Origin: Burkholderia sp. 9120
GTDB taxonomy: Bacteria; Pseudomonadota; Gammaproteobacteria; Burkholderiales; Burkholderiaceae
NCBI RefSeq assembly: GCF_000745015.1
Contig: NZ_JQNA01000002.1
Span: 1,550,001-1,614,000, forward strand
Direction of reading: 5' to 3'
DNA: 64,000 bases
Part shown: positions 29,708 to 39,150 of the stretch, in pieces
Numbering within the stretch: the first letter of the stretch is position 1
Layout: each line of letters opens with the position of its first letter
Position numbers and translations under genes: made by a program
The notes under the pieces: generated by a model
The model's database searches: none
What the model was told of the DNA's origin: nothing
Seen by the model: only the letters and a program-made list of their open reading frames with translations

Positions 29708-30427
29708 ATGCGCACACTCGACAAACTGATCGCGCCGCATCTGAAGCTGGCACCTGTGCTGGTGAAGCGCGCGCCGACGCTGACGCTGGCTTTCGACGAA
29801 CGCCGCAAGAGCCGGCTCGCGGCCACGCTGGATAGCGGTGAAGAGATTGCGTTGCTGTTGCCGCGCGGCACGGTGCTGCGCGACGGCGACGTGCTGGTCG
29901 CCGACGACGGCGGTCTGGTGCGTGTGGTGGCCGCGCCGGAAGCGGTGCTGGTCGTGCGCGCGAAAGACGCGTTGACGCTGACGCGTGCCGCTTATCACCT
30001 CGGCAATCGTCACACGCCGGTGGAAGTCGGCGCGGATTATCTGAAGCTCGAATACGATCCGGTGCTGGCCGACATGCTCAAGCGCATCGGCGCGACGGTC
30101 GATCAGGTGTCGATGCCGTTTCAGCCGGAATCCGGCGCGTATGGCGGCGGGCACAAGCATGGGCATGACGAGACGTTCGCCGAGGACTATGCGCTCGCGC
30201 AGCAGGTGTTTGGCGAGCATCATGGGCATGAGCATTCACATGAGCACGGTCACTCGCACGCGCATGGGGATGCTCACTCGCACGATCACGATCATGATCA
30301 CAGCCACGCACATGATCACGGCCACAGCGCCGCGGATCACAGCGCGCAACACGATCAAGCCGACGCCGATCACGTCCACGACGAATCGTGCGGCCACGGC
30401 CATCACCACCACCATGCGCATCGCTGA
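29708..30427 (+). CDS. ureE: Urease accessory protein UreE with long His-rich tail
   Basis: 239 residues. The N-terminal part (to about residue 150) is a normal UreE nickel chaperone with [13 protein letters not shown]. The C-terminal 70 residues contain about thirty His, mostly as alternating His-Asp/His-Ser/His-Gly, ending in HHHHHAHR. This tail is longer than the classic Klebsiella one and should bind several nickel ions, acting as store or donor. ureF begins inside its 3' end (14-bp overlap). Confidence 0.95.
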   Translation: MRTLDKLIAPHLKLAPVLVKRAPTLTLAFDERRKSRLAATLDSGEEIALLLPRGTVLRDGDVLVADDGGLVRVVAAPEAVLVVRAKDALTLTRAAYHLGNRHTPVEVGADYLKLEYDPVLADMLKRIGATVDQVSMPFQPESGAYGGGHKHGHDETFAEDYALAQQVFGEHHGHEHSHEHGHSHAHGDAHSHDHDHDHSHAHDHGHSAADHSAQHDQADADHVHDESCGHGHHHHHAHR

Positions 30428-31094
30428 ACTCACGGCGCTGCTGCATCTCGCGTCGCCGGCGCTGCCGATCGGCGCGTTCAGCTACTCGCAAGGCCTCGAA
30501 GCGGCGATCGAAGCGCAGTTGATCACCGACGCCGATTCCGCCCGCGCCTGGATCGCGAGCGGCCTCTCCGACGTGCTCGCGCTCGGCGAATTGCCGTTCA
30601 TCGCGCATCAGATGGAACGCTGGCGCACGCATGACGCCGCCGGTCTCGCCGAAGCCAACAGCGAGTTCCTCGCCAGCCGCGAGTCCGCGGAACTGCGCCG
30701 CGAAACCGAACAGATGGGCTGGTCGCTGCGGCAGTTGTGTGTGTCGCTGGAATGGGGCGATGCCGCCCGACGCACGACACTCGCCGCGCTCACGCCGCTC
30801 GCGCAACCCACGGCCTTTGCCTTCGCCGCCTACGCGCACGACGCCGCCGTCGACGCCGCCCTCGCCGCCTACGCGTTCAGTTGGGTGGAGAACCAGGCGG
30901 CCGCCGCGTTGAAGGCCGTGCCGTTGGGACAGCTCGCGGGGCAACGCATCATCGTCGCGTTGCGCGAGCCGATCGACGCCGCCGTCACGCGCGCGCTGGC
31001 CACGCCGCCGGAACACATCAACACGTTCGCGCCGCAGCTCGGCATTCTGTCGGCGCGCCACGAGTCGCAGTATTCGCGGCTCTTTCGCTCATAA
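30414..31094 (+). CDS. ureF: Urease accessory protein UreF
   Basis: 226 residues from the ATG at 30414, which lies within the His codons of ure[34 protein letters not shown] and the C-terminal IGSRNAT-type region are UreF-like. UreF activates the GTPase UreG in the urease maturation complex. An upstream in-frame start would read through the ureE His tail in another frame and is rejected. Confidence 0.94.
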   Translation: MRIAELTALLHLASPALPIGAFSYSQGLEAAIEAQLITDADSARAWIASGLSDVLALGELPFIAHQMERWRTHDAAGLAEANSEFLASRESAELRRETEQMGWSLRQLCVSLEWGDAARRTTLAALTPLAQPTAFAFAAYAHDAAVDAALAAYAFSWVENQAAAALKAVPLGQLAGQRIIVALREPIDAAVTRALATPPEHINTFAPQLGILSARHESQYSRLFRS

Positions 31095-31105
31095 AACGAT
31101 CCATC

Positions 31106-31750
31106 ATGAACGCACCTCATCATCCCGCCCTGCGCACCAAGAAACTGCCGCCGCTGCGTGTGGGCGTCGGCGGCCCGGTCGGCTCGGGCAAGACCACGTT
31201 GCTCGAAATGCTCTGCAAGGCGATGCGCGAGCGCTACGACCTCGTCGCGATCACCAACGACATCTACACGAAAGAAGATCAGCGTCTGCTGACGGTGGCG
31301 GGCGCGTTGCCGGCCGAGCGGATCATGGGCGTCGAAACCGGCGGCTGCCCGCACACGGCGATTCGCGAAGACGCGTCGATCAATCTCGAAGCAGTGGACC
31401 GCATGCTGACGCGTTTTCCCGACGCGGATATCGTGTTCATCGAATCGGGCGGCGACAATCTCGCGGCGACTTTCAGCCCGGAATTGTCGGACCTGACGAT
31501 CTATGTGATCGACGTGGCCGGCGGCGAGAAGATTCCGCGCAAAGGCGGCCCCGGCATTACGAAGTCGGATCTGCTGGTGATCAACAAGACAGACCTCGCG
31601 CCGATGGTCGGCGCGAACCTGGAGGTGATGGCGTCCGACGCGAAGAAAATGCGCGGCGAACGGCCGTTTGTGATGTGCAATCTGAAGGCGCTGGATGGCC
31701 TTCCGGATGTGATCGCGTTTATTGAAAAGAACGGGTTGTTGAAGGTGTGA
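31106..31750 (+). CDS. ureG: Urease accessory GTPase UreG
   Basis: 214 residues. P-loop [18 protein letters not shown], the metal-binding CPH motif in [17 protein letters not shown], switch region [17 protein letters not shown] and specificity loop VINKTDLAP are all present. It couples GTP hydrolysis to nickel delivery. Last gene of the urease run; it converges on waaA with only about 39 bp between stops, containing a GGGCGC/GCGCCC hairpin at 31765-31781. Confidence 0.97.
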   Translation: MNAPHHPALRTKKLPPLRVGVGGPVGSGKTTLLEMLCKAMRERYDLVAITNDIYTKEDQRLLTVAGALPAERIMGVETGGCPHTAIREDASINLEAVDRMLTRFPDADIVFIESGGDNLAATFSPELSDLTIYVIDVAGGEKIPRKGGPGITKSDLLVINKTDLAPMVGANLEVMASDAKKMRGERPFVMCNLKALDGLPDVIAFIEKNGLLKV

Positions 31751-31789
31751 GGCCGGCGCGCGGAGGGCGCTCAACGCGCCCCCCAATGC

Positions 31790-33103
31790 CTACTCCGGCA
31801 ACAACGCCATCAACACATCCACCGTACGCGCCGTCGCGCCGCGATGGCGCGCGGCAAACGCCGACGCCGCGCCGCCCATCGCCAGCCGCCGGGCCTTGTC
31901 GCCGAACAGTTCGCGCAGGGCCTTCGCCAGCTCGGCGGGGTCCTGCACCTGCACTGCCGCGCCTGCCGCGACCGCGTCAGCCGTGGCCTGCGTGAAGTTG
32001 AACACGTGCGGGCCGATCAGCACCGGCACACCGACCGCGCAGGCTTCGATCAGATTCTGTCCACCAAGCGGCAGCAAGCTGCCACCGATAAACGCGAGAT
32101 CCGAAGCGGCGTAGTAAGCGCCCAGCTCGCCCATCGAATCGCCCAGCAGCACGTTCACGCCAACGGGCAAAGCCGCCAACCCACCGCTCGTGGCCGCAGC
32201 CGCCGACGCCACCTTCGCACCCGGCGCCCAGTTCGAACGCCGTTCGAGCCGCATCCCCAACCGTTCGACCAGCGCGGCCACTTCGTTGAAGCGCTGCGGA
32301 TGACGCGGCACCAGGATCAGCAACGCATCGTCCACACCCAGCGCCGCGAACGCCTGCAACACCAGCTCCTCTTCGCCTTCACGCGTACTCGCCGCGACCC
32401 ACACCGGCCGCGGGCCGATCGCCGCACGCCATGCATGGCCCCGCGCCGCCAACTCAGGCGGCGTGCTCATGTCGAACTTCAGATTGCCGAGCACCGCGAC
32501 ATTGCGCGCGCCCAGCGCGCTCAGCCGCTCCGCATCCGACGGACTCTGCGCCAGCACGCGCGCAAAGCCACCGAACACGTCTTTGGTCGCGCCGCCGAAT
32601 TTGGCCGCGCGCTTGAACGAGCGCGCCGACATCCGCGCATTGGTCAGCACCAGCGGCACCTCCGCGCGACGGCATTCGTCGATCAGCGTCGGCCACACTT
32701 CGGTTTCCATCACCAGTCCGAGCGACGGCCGCCACGTCCGCAAAAACCGCCGCACCGCATGCGGCATGTCGTACGGCAGATAGCTGCGCAACACGCGGTC
32801 GCCGAAGATCTGCTCGCCGGTCGCGCGGCCGCTCGGCGTCATATGCGTCAGCAGAATGCGCGCGTCGGGACGTGCCTTGATCAGCGCGTCGATCAGCGGT
32901 TGCGCGGCGCGCGTCTCGCCCACCGACACCGCGTGCACCCAGATCAACGGCGCGTTGTCTTCGGGCAGCCGACCGCGCGCGTAACCGAAGCGTTCGCCGA
33001 TATGCTCGCGATAACCGCGTTCCTTGCGCGAACGGATCAACAGACGCAGCACGGCGAGCGGCGCGACGATCCACCAGAGCGCGTTATAGATCACCCTCAG
33101 CAT
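31790..33103 (-). CDS. waaA: 3-deoxy-D-manno-octulosonic acid transferase (Kdo transferase)
   Basis: 437 residues. N-terminal MLRVIYNALWWIVAPLAVLR is the single membrane anchor; HAVSVGETRAAQPLI, NARMSARSFKRAAKF and FIGGSLLPLGGQNLIEACA are diagnostic of WaaA/KdtA, a GT-B enzyme that adds Kdo to lipid IVA. It is the last gene of a minus-strand LPS core group waaC-kdoO-waaA. Confidence 0.95.
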   Translation of the reverse strand: MLRVIYNALWWIVAPLAVLRLLIRSRKERGYREHIGERFGYARGRLPEDNAPLIWVHAVSVGETRAAQPLIDALIKARPDARILLTHMTPSGRATGEQIFGDRVLRSYLPYDMPHAVRRFLRTWRPSLGLVMETEVWPTLIDECRRAEVPLVLTNARMSARSFKRAAKFGGATKDVFGGFARVLAQSPSDAERLSALGARNVAVLGNLKFDMSTPPELAARGHAWRAAIGPRPVWVAASTREGEEELVLQAFAALGVDDALLILVPRHPQRFNEVAALVERLGMRLERRSNWAPGAKVASAAAATSGGLAALPVGVNVLLGDSMGELGAYYAASDLAFIGGSLLPLGGQNLIEACAVGVPVLIGPHVFNFTQATADAVAAGAAVQVQDPAELAKALRELFGDKARRLAMGGAASAFAARHRGATARTVDVLMALLPE

Positions 33104-33170
33104 CGGGGCTCCGCGCGCCTGAACGTACGACCCGGCCGGCGTGCGCCATCCACCTCATGGACTGCGGCGC

Positions 33171-34055
33171 TCAAACCAGCGCCCTGCCCTTCAGGCGCTC
33201 GAGAATGCCGAGCGGCGCGCATTCGGGTTGCGCCATCGCCTTGACCGGCAGGAAGAAGGTCTGCTCCAGCATGAACTGGCCGGACATCACCGCGTGCGAC
33301 GTCTGGTCCGAGAAACACACCCACACGCTGCCCGGCGGAAACGGCATGGTCTCCTGCGGGCTCGACTTCTGATAGTCGAGGTCGGCCTTCATGCCGTCGT
33401 GCAGATTCAGCATCAAGTGGTCGTACTCGCTGCGCGGCGATTTGGTCACGTGCAGCAGATTCAGCAGCCACGCGGCGCCCGGCATTTGCGGTTTGATGCG
33501 CGGCAGGAAGCGCTGGGCCATGTCCTCGAACGGTTCGCCGACGCGCCACACGCGCGGCGAACCGTTCGGATTGACGTTGGTGAACACGCGCAGAATCCGC
33601 TCGCCGTAATTCGGCCGCGACGGAAACGCGTCGACATGCAGACGGCTATCGTCCTTGCGCCACGAAGTTTCGCGCGTCTCCACCTGATGCAGCCGCAGGC
33701 TGGTCGGCGCCACGCGCAACTTGCCGTTGTATTCGGGGAAGAGACCATCCACCAGCGTGCGCGCATTGGCCTGATAACGCGCGATCAACGCACGCACCGC
33801 CGACTGCGTGACGGCGTCGCCGGCCACACCGTGCAACGCGCCGCCGTTGGGTTCGAGACTGATGTTCTTGCGATTCGGATCGGCGAGCGCGGGATCGAGC
33901 AACGCCTGTTCGCCGCCTTCGATCGCGAAACGCAGGTTCGGGAAATACAGCACTTTGCCGCGTTCGACGCCGGCGAGCAGCGTCTCGCGCGGCACGGACA
34001 GGTTGCGTCCGTGCCAGTCGGCGTTCGCTACTTCGATGATCTGGGTTTCGTTCAT
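33171..34055 (-). CDS. kdoO: Kdo 3-hydroxylase (Fe(II)/2-oxoglutarate-dependent dioxygenase)
   Basis: 294 residues. The iron-binding facial triad is readable as His140-x-Asp142 in SRLHVDAFPSRPN and a distal His in SDQTSHAVMSGQF (His254). This matches the KdoO family, which hydroxylates the outer Kdo to D-glycero-D-talo-octulosonic acid (Ko), a known feature of Burkholderia and Yersinia LPS. Its position between waaC and waaA supports the assignment. The product acts at the cytoplasmic face during core assembly. Confidence 0.85.
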   Translation of the reverse strand: MNETQIIEVANADWHGRNLSVPRETLLAGVERGKVLYFPNLRFAIEGGEQALLDPALADPNRKNISLEPNGGALHGVAGDAVTQSAVRALIARYQANARTLVDGLFPEYNGKLRVAPTSLRLHQVETRETSWRKDDSRLHVDAFPSRPNYGERILRVFTNVNPNGSPRVWRVGEPFEDMAQRFLPRIKPQMPGAAWLLNLLHVTKSPRSEYDHLMLNLHDGMKADLDYQKSSPQETMPFPPGSVWVCFSDQTSHAVMSGQFMLEQTFFLPVKAMAQPECAPLGILERLKGRALV

Positions 34056-34104
34056 GGTCGCCCTTGAAAACGGATGGAGCTTAAGGCGAAGCGCACTGCA
34101 CGGG

Positions 34105-35106
34105 CTACAGCAGGCCGAATCCGGCCAGCGCCGACTTCACCTGTTGCAGCGTAGGCGGCTGCCCGGCCGTGCCGAGATTGACGACGTTCGGCGACCAGTA
34201 GCCGCCGGTGCGCCACGCGGTGGCGAAATTGTACAACTCGACCGTTGGGCGCTTCAGCGCCGCCGCGATGTGGACTAGACCTGTGTCAACCCCCACCGTC
34301 GCGGCCGCGCCTTCGATCAGGCCGACCACCGCGGGCAACGACAGCTTCGGCGGCACGATGGCCGCCGCGCCGAATTCCTTCGCCAGCCGCTCGCTGGTGG
34401 CGCGCTCTTCTTCGCTGCCCCACGGCAGCACGAGCGACGCGCCACGCCGCACCAGCGACTGCCCGAGGTCGATCCACGCGGTATCCGGCCATTGCTTGTC
34501 GGCGCGCGAGGTGGCATGCACGAACACCACGTACGGCACCGGCAGGTTCAGATCGGCCTGCGACAACGCCAGCGCGGCGCGCTGGGTGTCGATACCGAAG
34601 TCGATCTCGTCGGTAGGTTGCGGCGCCGGGTCGTTCAACGCCGCGGCCACCAGTTGCCGCGTACGTTCGACCACATGGGTGCGCGGCTCGATCGGCACGC
34701 GCTTGTCGTAGAAGAACCGCACCGGCCATTCGAAACCCGCGCCGTCGGTGCGGTTCGCGAGGCCGACCAGCGGTCCGCGCGCCATGCTCGCGACCCACGC
34801 GGTCTTGATGAGCCCCTGGCAGTCGATCACCAGATCGTAGTTCTCGGCGGCAAGCGCGCGGCGAAACGCGCCGATCTCGCGCCAGTTTTCCGCCGACAGC
34901 AAACGCTTGCGCCAACGCCGCAGCGACACGGGAATCGCGCGCCGCACGCCGCTCACGAGCTGCACGAGGCCGACGAAGCTCTCTTCGACGAGCCAGTCGA
35001 TCTGCGCCTCGGGATGGCGGCGCCGGATATCGGCGATCACCGGCATGTTGTGAACGACGTCGCCCAACGACGACACCCTCACGATCAGTATCTTTTGCAC
35101 GCTCAA
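34105..35106 (-). CDS. waaC: Lipopolysaccharide heptosyltransferase I
   Basis: 333 residues, GT9 family. MSVQKILIVRVSSLGDVVHN, DWLVEESFVGLVQLV, DCQGLIKTAWVA and TVGVDTGLVHIAAAL are characteristic of WaaC, which adds the first heptose to Kdo. First gene of the waaC-kdoO-waaA group. A terminator for the upstream phosphomutase gene lies 125 bp before it. Confidence 0.95.
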   Translation of the reverse strand: MSVQKILIVRVSSLGDVVHNMPVIADIRRRHPEAQIDWLVEESFVGLVQLVSGVRRAIPVSLRRWRKRLLSAENWREIGAFRRALAAENYDLVIDCQGLIKTAWVASMARGPLVGLANRTDGAGFEWPVRFFYDKRVPIEPRTHVVERTRQLVAAALNDPAPQPTDEIDFGIDTQRAALALSQADLNLPVPYVVFVHATSRADKQWPDTAWIDLGQSLVRRGASLVLPWGSEEERATSERLAKEFGAAAIVPPKLSLPAVVGLIEGAAATVGVDTGLVHIAAALKRPTVELYNFATAWRTGGYWSPNVVNLGTAGQPPTLQQVKSALAGFGLL

Positions 35107-35231
35107 GAGTGGGAAAACCGGCTATCCGGCCCGAAGATGCGTTGAAAGAGCCCCAAAGGGCGGAGAAAACACGGGTGTCCCGGTTGTCTCACGAGGACGG
35201 CAATTCTAGCGCGTCGCATATCAATTCCATG

Positions 35232-35269
35232 AAAAAACGCGGCGCGGTAAGTCAAACCCGCGCCGCGTT
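35232..35269 (-). terminator. Rho-independent terminator after the phosphomutase gene
   Basis: Read on the minus strand, AACGCGGCGCGG and CCGCGCCGCGTT form a perfect 12-bp stem around a 10-base loop, followed by a run of six Ts. It lies about 60 bp after the phosphomutase stop and separates that transcript from waaC. Confidence 0.88.
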
Positions 35270-35327
35270 CGACGACGGCGGCGATTCGGGTCGAAACGCG
35301 ACCCGCACCGCCCCGCCGCTGCAACGT

Positions 35328-36722
35328 TTAGAACGGCAGCTTCGCGTCCGCCTTTTCCGCGAGAATCACGCGGCGGAAGTCTTCCTGGATGCGCTTGAGC
35401 GCCGCGTCGTTGTCGGCTTCGAAACGCATCACCACGACCGGCGTGGTGTTCGACGAACGCGCCAGACCAAAGCCGTCCGGATACTCGACGCGCAGACCGT
35501 CGATCGTCACGACGTCGTCCGCGCCGGTGAACTTCGCGTTCTGCTGCATACGCGCGATCAGTTCGAAGTTTTCGCCTTCTTCGAGCTTGAGTTGCAGTTC
35601 CGGCGTGGAATGCGAGTTCGGCAACGAATTCAGCAGCGCGCTCGGGTCCGCCACGCGCGTGAGAATTTCGAGCAGGCGCGCGCCCGTGTACAGGCCGTCG
35701 TCGAAACCGTACCAGCGGTCTTTGAAGAACACGTGGCCGCTCATTTCACCCGCCAGCGGCGCGCCGGTTTCACGCAGCTTCGCCTTGACGAGCGAGTGGC
35801 CGGTCTTCCACATCAGCGGCTCGCCGCCTTTTTCCTTGACCCACTTCGCCAGGTTGCGCGTGCACTTCACGTCGTAAATGATCTGCGCGCCCTTGTTGCG
35901 CGACAGCACTTCTTCCGCGAACAGCATCAACTGACGGTCCGGGTAGATGATCTGGCCGTCTTTGGTGACCACGCCGAGGCGGTCGCCGTCGCCGTCGAAC
36001 GCGAAGCCGATTTCGGCGTCCGTTTCCTTCAGCGCGCGGATCACGTCCTGCAGATTTTCCGGGTGCGCCGGGTCCGGGTGATGGTTCGGGAAGTTGCCGT
36101 CGATCTCGGTAAACAGTTCGACCAGTTCGCAGCCGAGCTTCTTGAAGAGCTTCGGCGCAAGACCGCCGGCCACGCCGTTACCGGTGTCGACCACGATCTT
36201 CATGGGACGCGTGAGCTTGATGTCGCTGGCAATGCGCTCGAGATAGACATCGGCGATGTCGTATTCGGTGTAGGTGCCGCTGCCCTGCGAGAAGTTGTCG
36301 TCGACGATGCGCTGATGCAGCGCCAGGATCTGTTCGCCGTAAATGGCCGCGCCGCGCAAGACCATCTTGAAGCCGTTGTAGTCCGGCGGATTGTGGCTGC
36401 CCGTCACGACGATGCACGAATCGACGCGGCGCTCGCCGCCGGCCAGTTGCAACGGCACGCTGGCCGCGAAGTAACCGACCGGCGTGGGCACCATGCCGAC
36501 GTTGACCACGTCGACGCCCGCTTCACGCAAACCGTCCGACAACGCCTGGATCAGCTCGGGACCCGACAGGCGGCCGTCGCGTGCGACCACCACGGCGTCG
36601 CCGCCTTGCGCCCGCACTTCGCTGCCGAATGCGCGGCCGATGGAACGCGCGGCGTCGGCGTCGAGCGTCTTGCCGATTACACCGCGAATGTCATACGCCT
36701 TGAAAATAGATTTGGAGATCAT
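35328..36722 (-). CDS. manB: Phosphomannomutase/phosphoglucomutase
   Basis: 464 residues, AlgC/ManB-type alpha-D-phosphohexomutase. The phospho-serine loop is IVVTGSHNPPDYNG (Ser109), the metal loop FDGDGDRLGVV and the sugar-binding loop GEMSGHVFF. It interconverts hexose 6- and 1-phosphates, supplying precursors for the nucleotide sugars used by neighbouring glycan genes. Transcribed alone between a divergent promoter region and its own terminator. Confidence 0.93.
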   Translation of the reverse strand: MISKSIFKAYDIRGVIGKTLDADAARSIGRAFGSEVRAQGGDAVVVARDGRLSGPELIQALSDGLREAGVDVVNVGMVPTPVGYFAASVPLQLAGGERRVDSCIVVTGSHNPPDYNGFKMVLRGAAIYGEQILALHQRIVDDNFSQGSGTYTEYDIADVYLERIASDIKLTRPMKIVVDTGNGVAGGLAPKLFKKLGCELVELFTEIDGNFPNHHPDPAHPENLQDVIRALKETDAEIGFAFDGDGDRLGVVTKDGQIIYPDRQLMLFAEEVLSRNKGAQIIYDVKCTRNLAKWVKEKGGEPLMWKTGHSLVKAKLRETGAPLAGEMSGHVFFKDRWYGFDDGLYTGARLLEILTRVADPSALLNSLPNSHSTPELQLKLEEGENFELIARMQQNAKFTGADDVVTIDGLRVEYPDGFGLARSSNTTPVVVMRFEADNDAALKRIQEDFRRVILAEKADAKLPF

Positions 36723-37024
36723 GTTGGCTCACTTGCGTGCAATGGAAAATTTTGACTGGCGCACCGACTAACGATCGGTAAAACATAGCGATGAAACATT
36801 GCGATGCGCCCTTGCCGGAAGCGATCCGGTTCCAACTTATAATCGCGTTTTTCGGTCCTGCCTTATTACGCCATTCTAATGCTTAGACGCTCTCCATTTG
36901 TAAAGTTGCCGCGACGGCCAGCCCGGTGGGGAGATCGGCAGATAACCGGCGCGCGCGTCGCGCCCGCGTTTTCCATCATGCAAGTCACACCGTACGAGCG
37001 AGCGAACCGCCACGCGGCCATCGC
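36723..37024. other. Divergent intergenic region between manB and ogcX
   Basis: This gap is more AT-rich than its flanks and must hold promoters for both directions. A plus-strand TATAAT lies at 36838-36843; the best -35-like TTGCCG is 20 bp upstream, which is too far for a standard promoter. No gene is supported here. Confidence 0.5.
36838..36843 (+). promoter_or_regulatory. Candidate -10 element for ogcX transcript
   Basis: A perfect TATAAT in an AT-rich pocket about 180 bp upstream of the ogcX ATG. No good -35 at 16-18 bp is visible, so the call is tentative. Confidence 0.4.
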
Positions 37025-38287
37025 ATGCTGACGCTCAAACGCTTCGCCAATCCGGACGTCACGCGCGCCTTCACGAATATCGTCTGGCTAGGCCTCGAAC
37101 GGCTCACGCAGATCGGCGTGGCCATCGCGATCAGCGGCATGCTGGCGCGTTACTTCGGGCCGGACACGTTCGGCAAGTGGCAATACGCGAACACGCTGCT
37201 GCTGGTGCTGTCACCGATCACCTGGGTGTGCGGCGCGGAAATCCTGGTGCCCACCATCGTCGCGCGGCCGCCCGCACAACTGGGCACCGTGCTCGGCAGC
37301 GCCTTCGCGCTGCGCTTTTCCGTGTCGGCGGTGGCGCTGCTGCTTACCTGGCTCGGCATTGCGTTGCACGTCTTCGACCCGCTGGTCGGCGCCATGCTCG
37401 CGGGCCTCGCCGTGACCATGCTGTTTCGCGAGCCGTTCGTCGGCGTGATCAACGCGTGGCTGCAAAGCATGACCTACAGCAAGCCGCAGTTGCTCACCAG
37501 CATGAGCACCGCCGTGCTCAAGGCCGGGCTCGTCTATCTGCTGGTGCGCGCCGCGGCCACGCCCGCGCGCTTCGGCTGGCTGTGGGCGCTCGAATCGGCG
37601 GCGATCGGCGCGGTGCTGCTGATCTATTTCATCCGGCGGCATGGCGGCACGCTCGGCTGGCGCATCGACCGTTCGCTGTTCCGGCATTTCGCCAGCGCAG
37701 GGACCGTGTTCTGGGTCGGCCTGATCTGTATGTACCTGTTCCTGAAACTGGACCGGCTCATGCTCGAACGCGCCATTTCGTTCGCCGATCTCGGACGCTA
37801 CTCCGCCGCCCAGCAACTGAACGAAAACTGGATCACGCTCGCGCTGATGCTCGCGCAGACCATCGCGCCCGCCTTCGTCTACCGGGTGCAGGACGCCGCG
37901 CAACTGCGCCGCAACATGTGGCGGCTCACCGCCATGACCGCCGCGCTGATGGTGAGCGGCGCGCTCGTGCTGGATCTGCTGGCGGGGTTGATCATTCGCC
38001 GCGTGTTCGGGCCGGACTTCGAAGGCGCCATCGAGATTTTCCGCTGGGCGGTGTGGCTGTCGGTGCCCGCCGGCATCGAAGCGATCGGCAATCTGATCGT
38101 GCTCAAGTATCAGGCGCGCTTCGTCCTGCTCGCCAAGTGGTTGCTGGCGCTGGCCGTCGCATTCGCGGTGAATCTGCTGGCGATTCCGCGGCTGGGCGCC
38201 TACGGTGCGCTGGTCGGCCTCGCGGCCGGCTATCTGGCCGCCGCGTCGGTTAATCTTTATTACATCCGTTTCAAATTGCGCCCATGA
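37025..38287 (+). CDS. ogcX: Oligosaccharide flippase of the O-glycosylation cluster (Wzx/MOP family)
   Basis: 420 residues with about twelve hydrophobic segments and the MOP-exporter start VWLGLERLTQIGVAIAISGM followed by ARYFGPDTFGKWQYA. It should flip an undecaprenyl-linked glycan across the inner membrane. The gene order flippase, GT2, GT4, GalE, then sugar-1-P transferase matches the Burkholderia ogc protein O-glycosylation locus (BCAL3114-3118 in B. cenocepacia, from memory). The ATG at 37025 is preferred to an in-frame start 33 codons upstream. Overlaps the next gene by 4 bp. Confidence 0.82.
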   Translation: MLTLKRFANPDVTRAFTNIVWLGLERLTQIGVAIAISGMLARYFGPDTFGKWQYANTLLLVLSPITWVCGAEILVPTIVARPPAQLGTVLGSAFALRFSVSAVALLLTWLGIALHVFDPLVGAMLAGLAVTMLFREPFVGVINAWLQSMTYSKPQLLTSMSTAVLKAGLVYLLVRAAATPARFGWLWALESAAIGAVLLIYFIRRHGGTLGWRIDRSLFRHFASAGTVFWVGLICMYLFLKLDRLMLERAISFADLGRYSAAQQLNENWITLALMLAQTIAPAFVYRVQDAAQLRRNMWRLTAMTAALMVSGALVLDLLAGLIIRRVFGPDFEGAIEIFRWAVWLSVPAGIEAIGNLIVLKYQARFVLLAKWLLALAVAFAVNLLAIPRLGAYGALVGLAAGYLAAASVNLYYIRFKLRP

Positions 38288-39114
38288 CGAACTCATCCGC
38301 CGCCGCGCAGATTCCCCTCGACGACGTCGCGGTGCTGATGCCCGCGTACAACGGTCAGGCCGACGTCGATCTGACGCTCGCCTCGTTCAGCGAAACCGCG
38401 CCGATCCAGGTGCTGATCGTCGACGACGGCAGCACGCCGCCTATCGTCGCGCCCGTCATCGCCAACATGAAGATCGAGGTGTTGCGCATGCCGCAGAACG
38501 GCGGCATCGAACGTGCGCTGCAAACCGGCATCGACACGCTCGCGCAGCGCGGCTTTCGCTACGCGGCCCGCATCGACGCGGGCGACCGCAGCGTGCCGCA
38601 GCGGCTCGCGAAACAACGCGTGTTCATGGAACTGCATCCGCGTGTGGCCGGCCTCGGCATGTGGACGCAAGTCGTCACGCGGGCCGGCAAACCGCTCTTC
38701 ATGCTGACGCCGCCGCCTGAGCCCAAAGCGATCCGGCGCATGCGCTTCTTCCGCTCATGTCTCGCGCATCCGTCGATGATGCTGCGTATCGACGCTGTAC
38801 GCGAAGTCGGCAACTACCGCGCCGAATACCGCTCCGCCGAAGACCTCGATCTGTTCGTGCGCCTGATGCAGCGCTACGACTGCGCGAACCTGCCCGAGCT
38901 CGGGCTCTACTACGAGCTGAACGAAGGCGGCATCAGCGCGACCAAACGGCGCCGCCAGGTAAGCTCGACGCTGCGATTGCAATGGCGCTACTTCGACCCG
39001 GTCAATCCGTACGACTGGCTTGGCCTCGTCAAGAATCTGCTGCATCTGGTAACACCGTACCGCGCGCTGCAGCGGATCAAACGCCTGCTGCTCGCGCCGC
39101 GCGCGAGCCATTGA
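38284..39114 (+). CDS. ogcB: Glycosyltransferase family 2 (OgcB-like)
   Basis: 276 residues, GT-A fold. The nucleotide-binding strand VAVLMPAYNGQADVDLTL, VLIVDDGST and the DxD-like RIDAGD motif are present. Its start overlaps the flippase stop (ATGA). By position it corresponds to OgcB, one of two transferases that extend the O-glycan trisaccharide of Burkholderia glycoproteins. The donor sugar is taken from that homology, not from the sequence. Confidence 0.8.
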   Translation: MTNSSAAAQIPLDDVAVLMPAYNGQADVDLTLASFSETAPIQVLIVDDGSTPPIVAPVIANMKIEVLRMPQNGGIERALQTGIDTLAQRGFRYAARIDAGDRSVPQRLAKQRVFMELHPRVAGLGMWTQVVTRAGKPLFMLTPPPEPKAIRRMRFFRSCLAHPSMMLRIDAVREVGNYRAEYRSAEDLDLFVRLMQRYDCANLPELGLYYELNEGGISATKRRRQVSSTLRLQWRYFDPVNPYDWLGLVKNLLHLVTPYRALQRIKRLLLAPRASH

Positions 39115-39150
39115 TTCACCTCTCCCCATTCACCGCCGAGCCCGTTCCGC

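Noticed and set aside
28004..30235. Long open frame on the minus strand over ureC and ureE
   Set aside because: It is His/Arg-rich, antisense to clear urease genes, and a product of high GC; no family resemblance.
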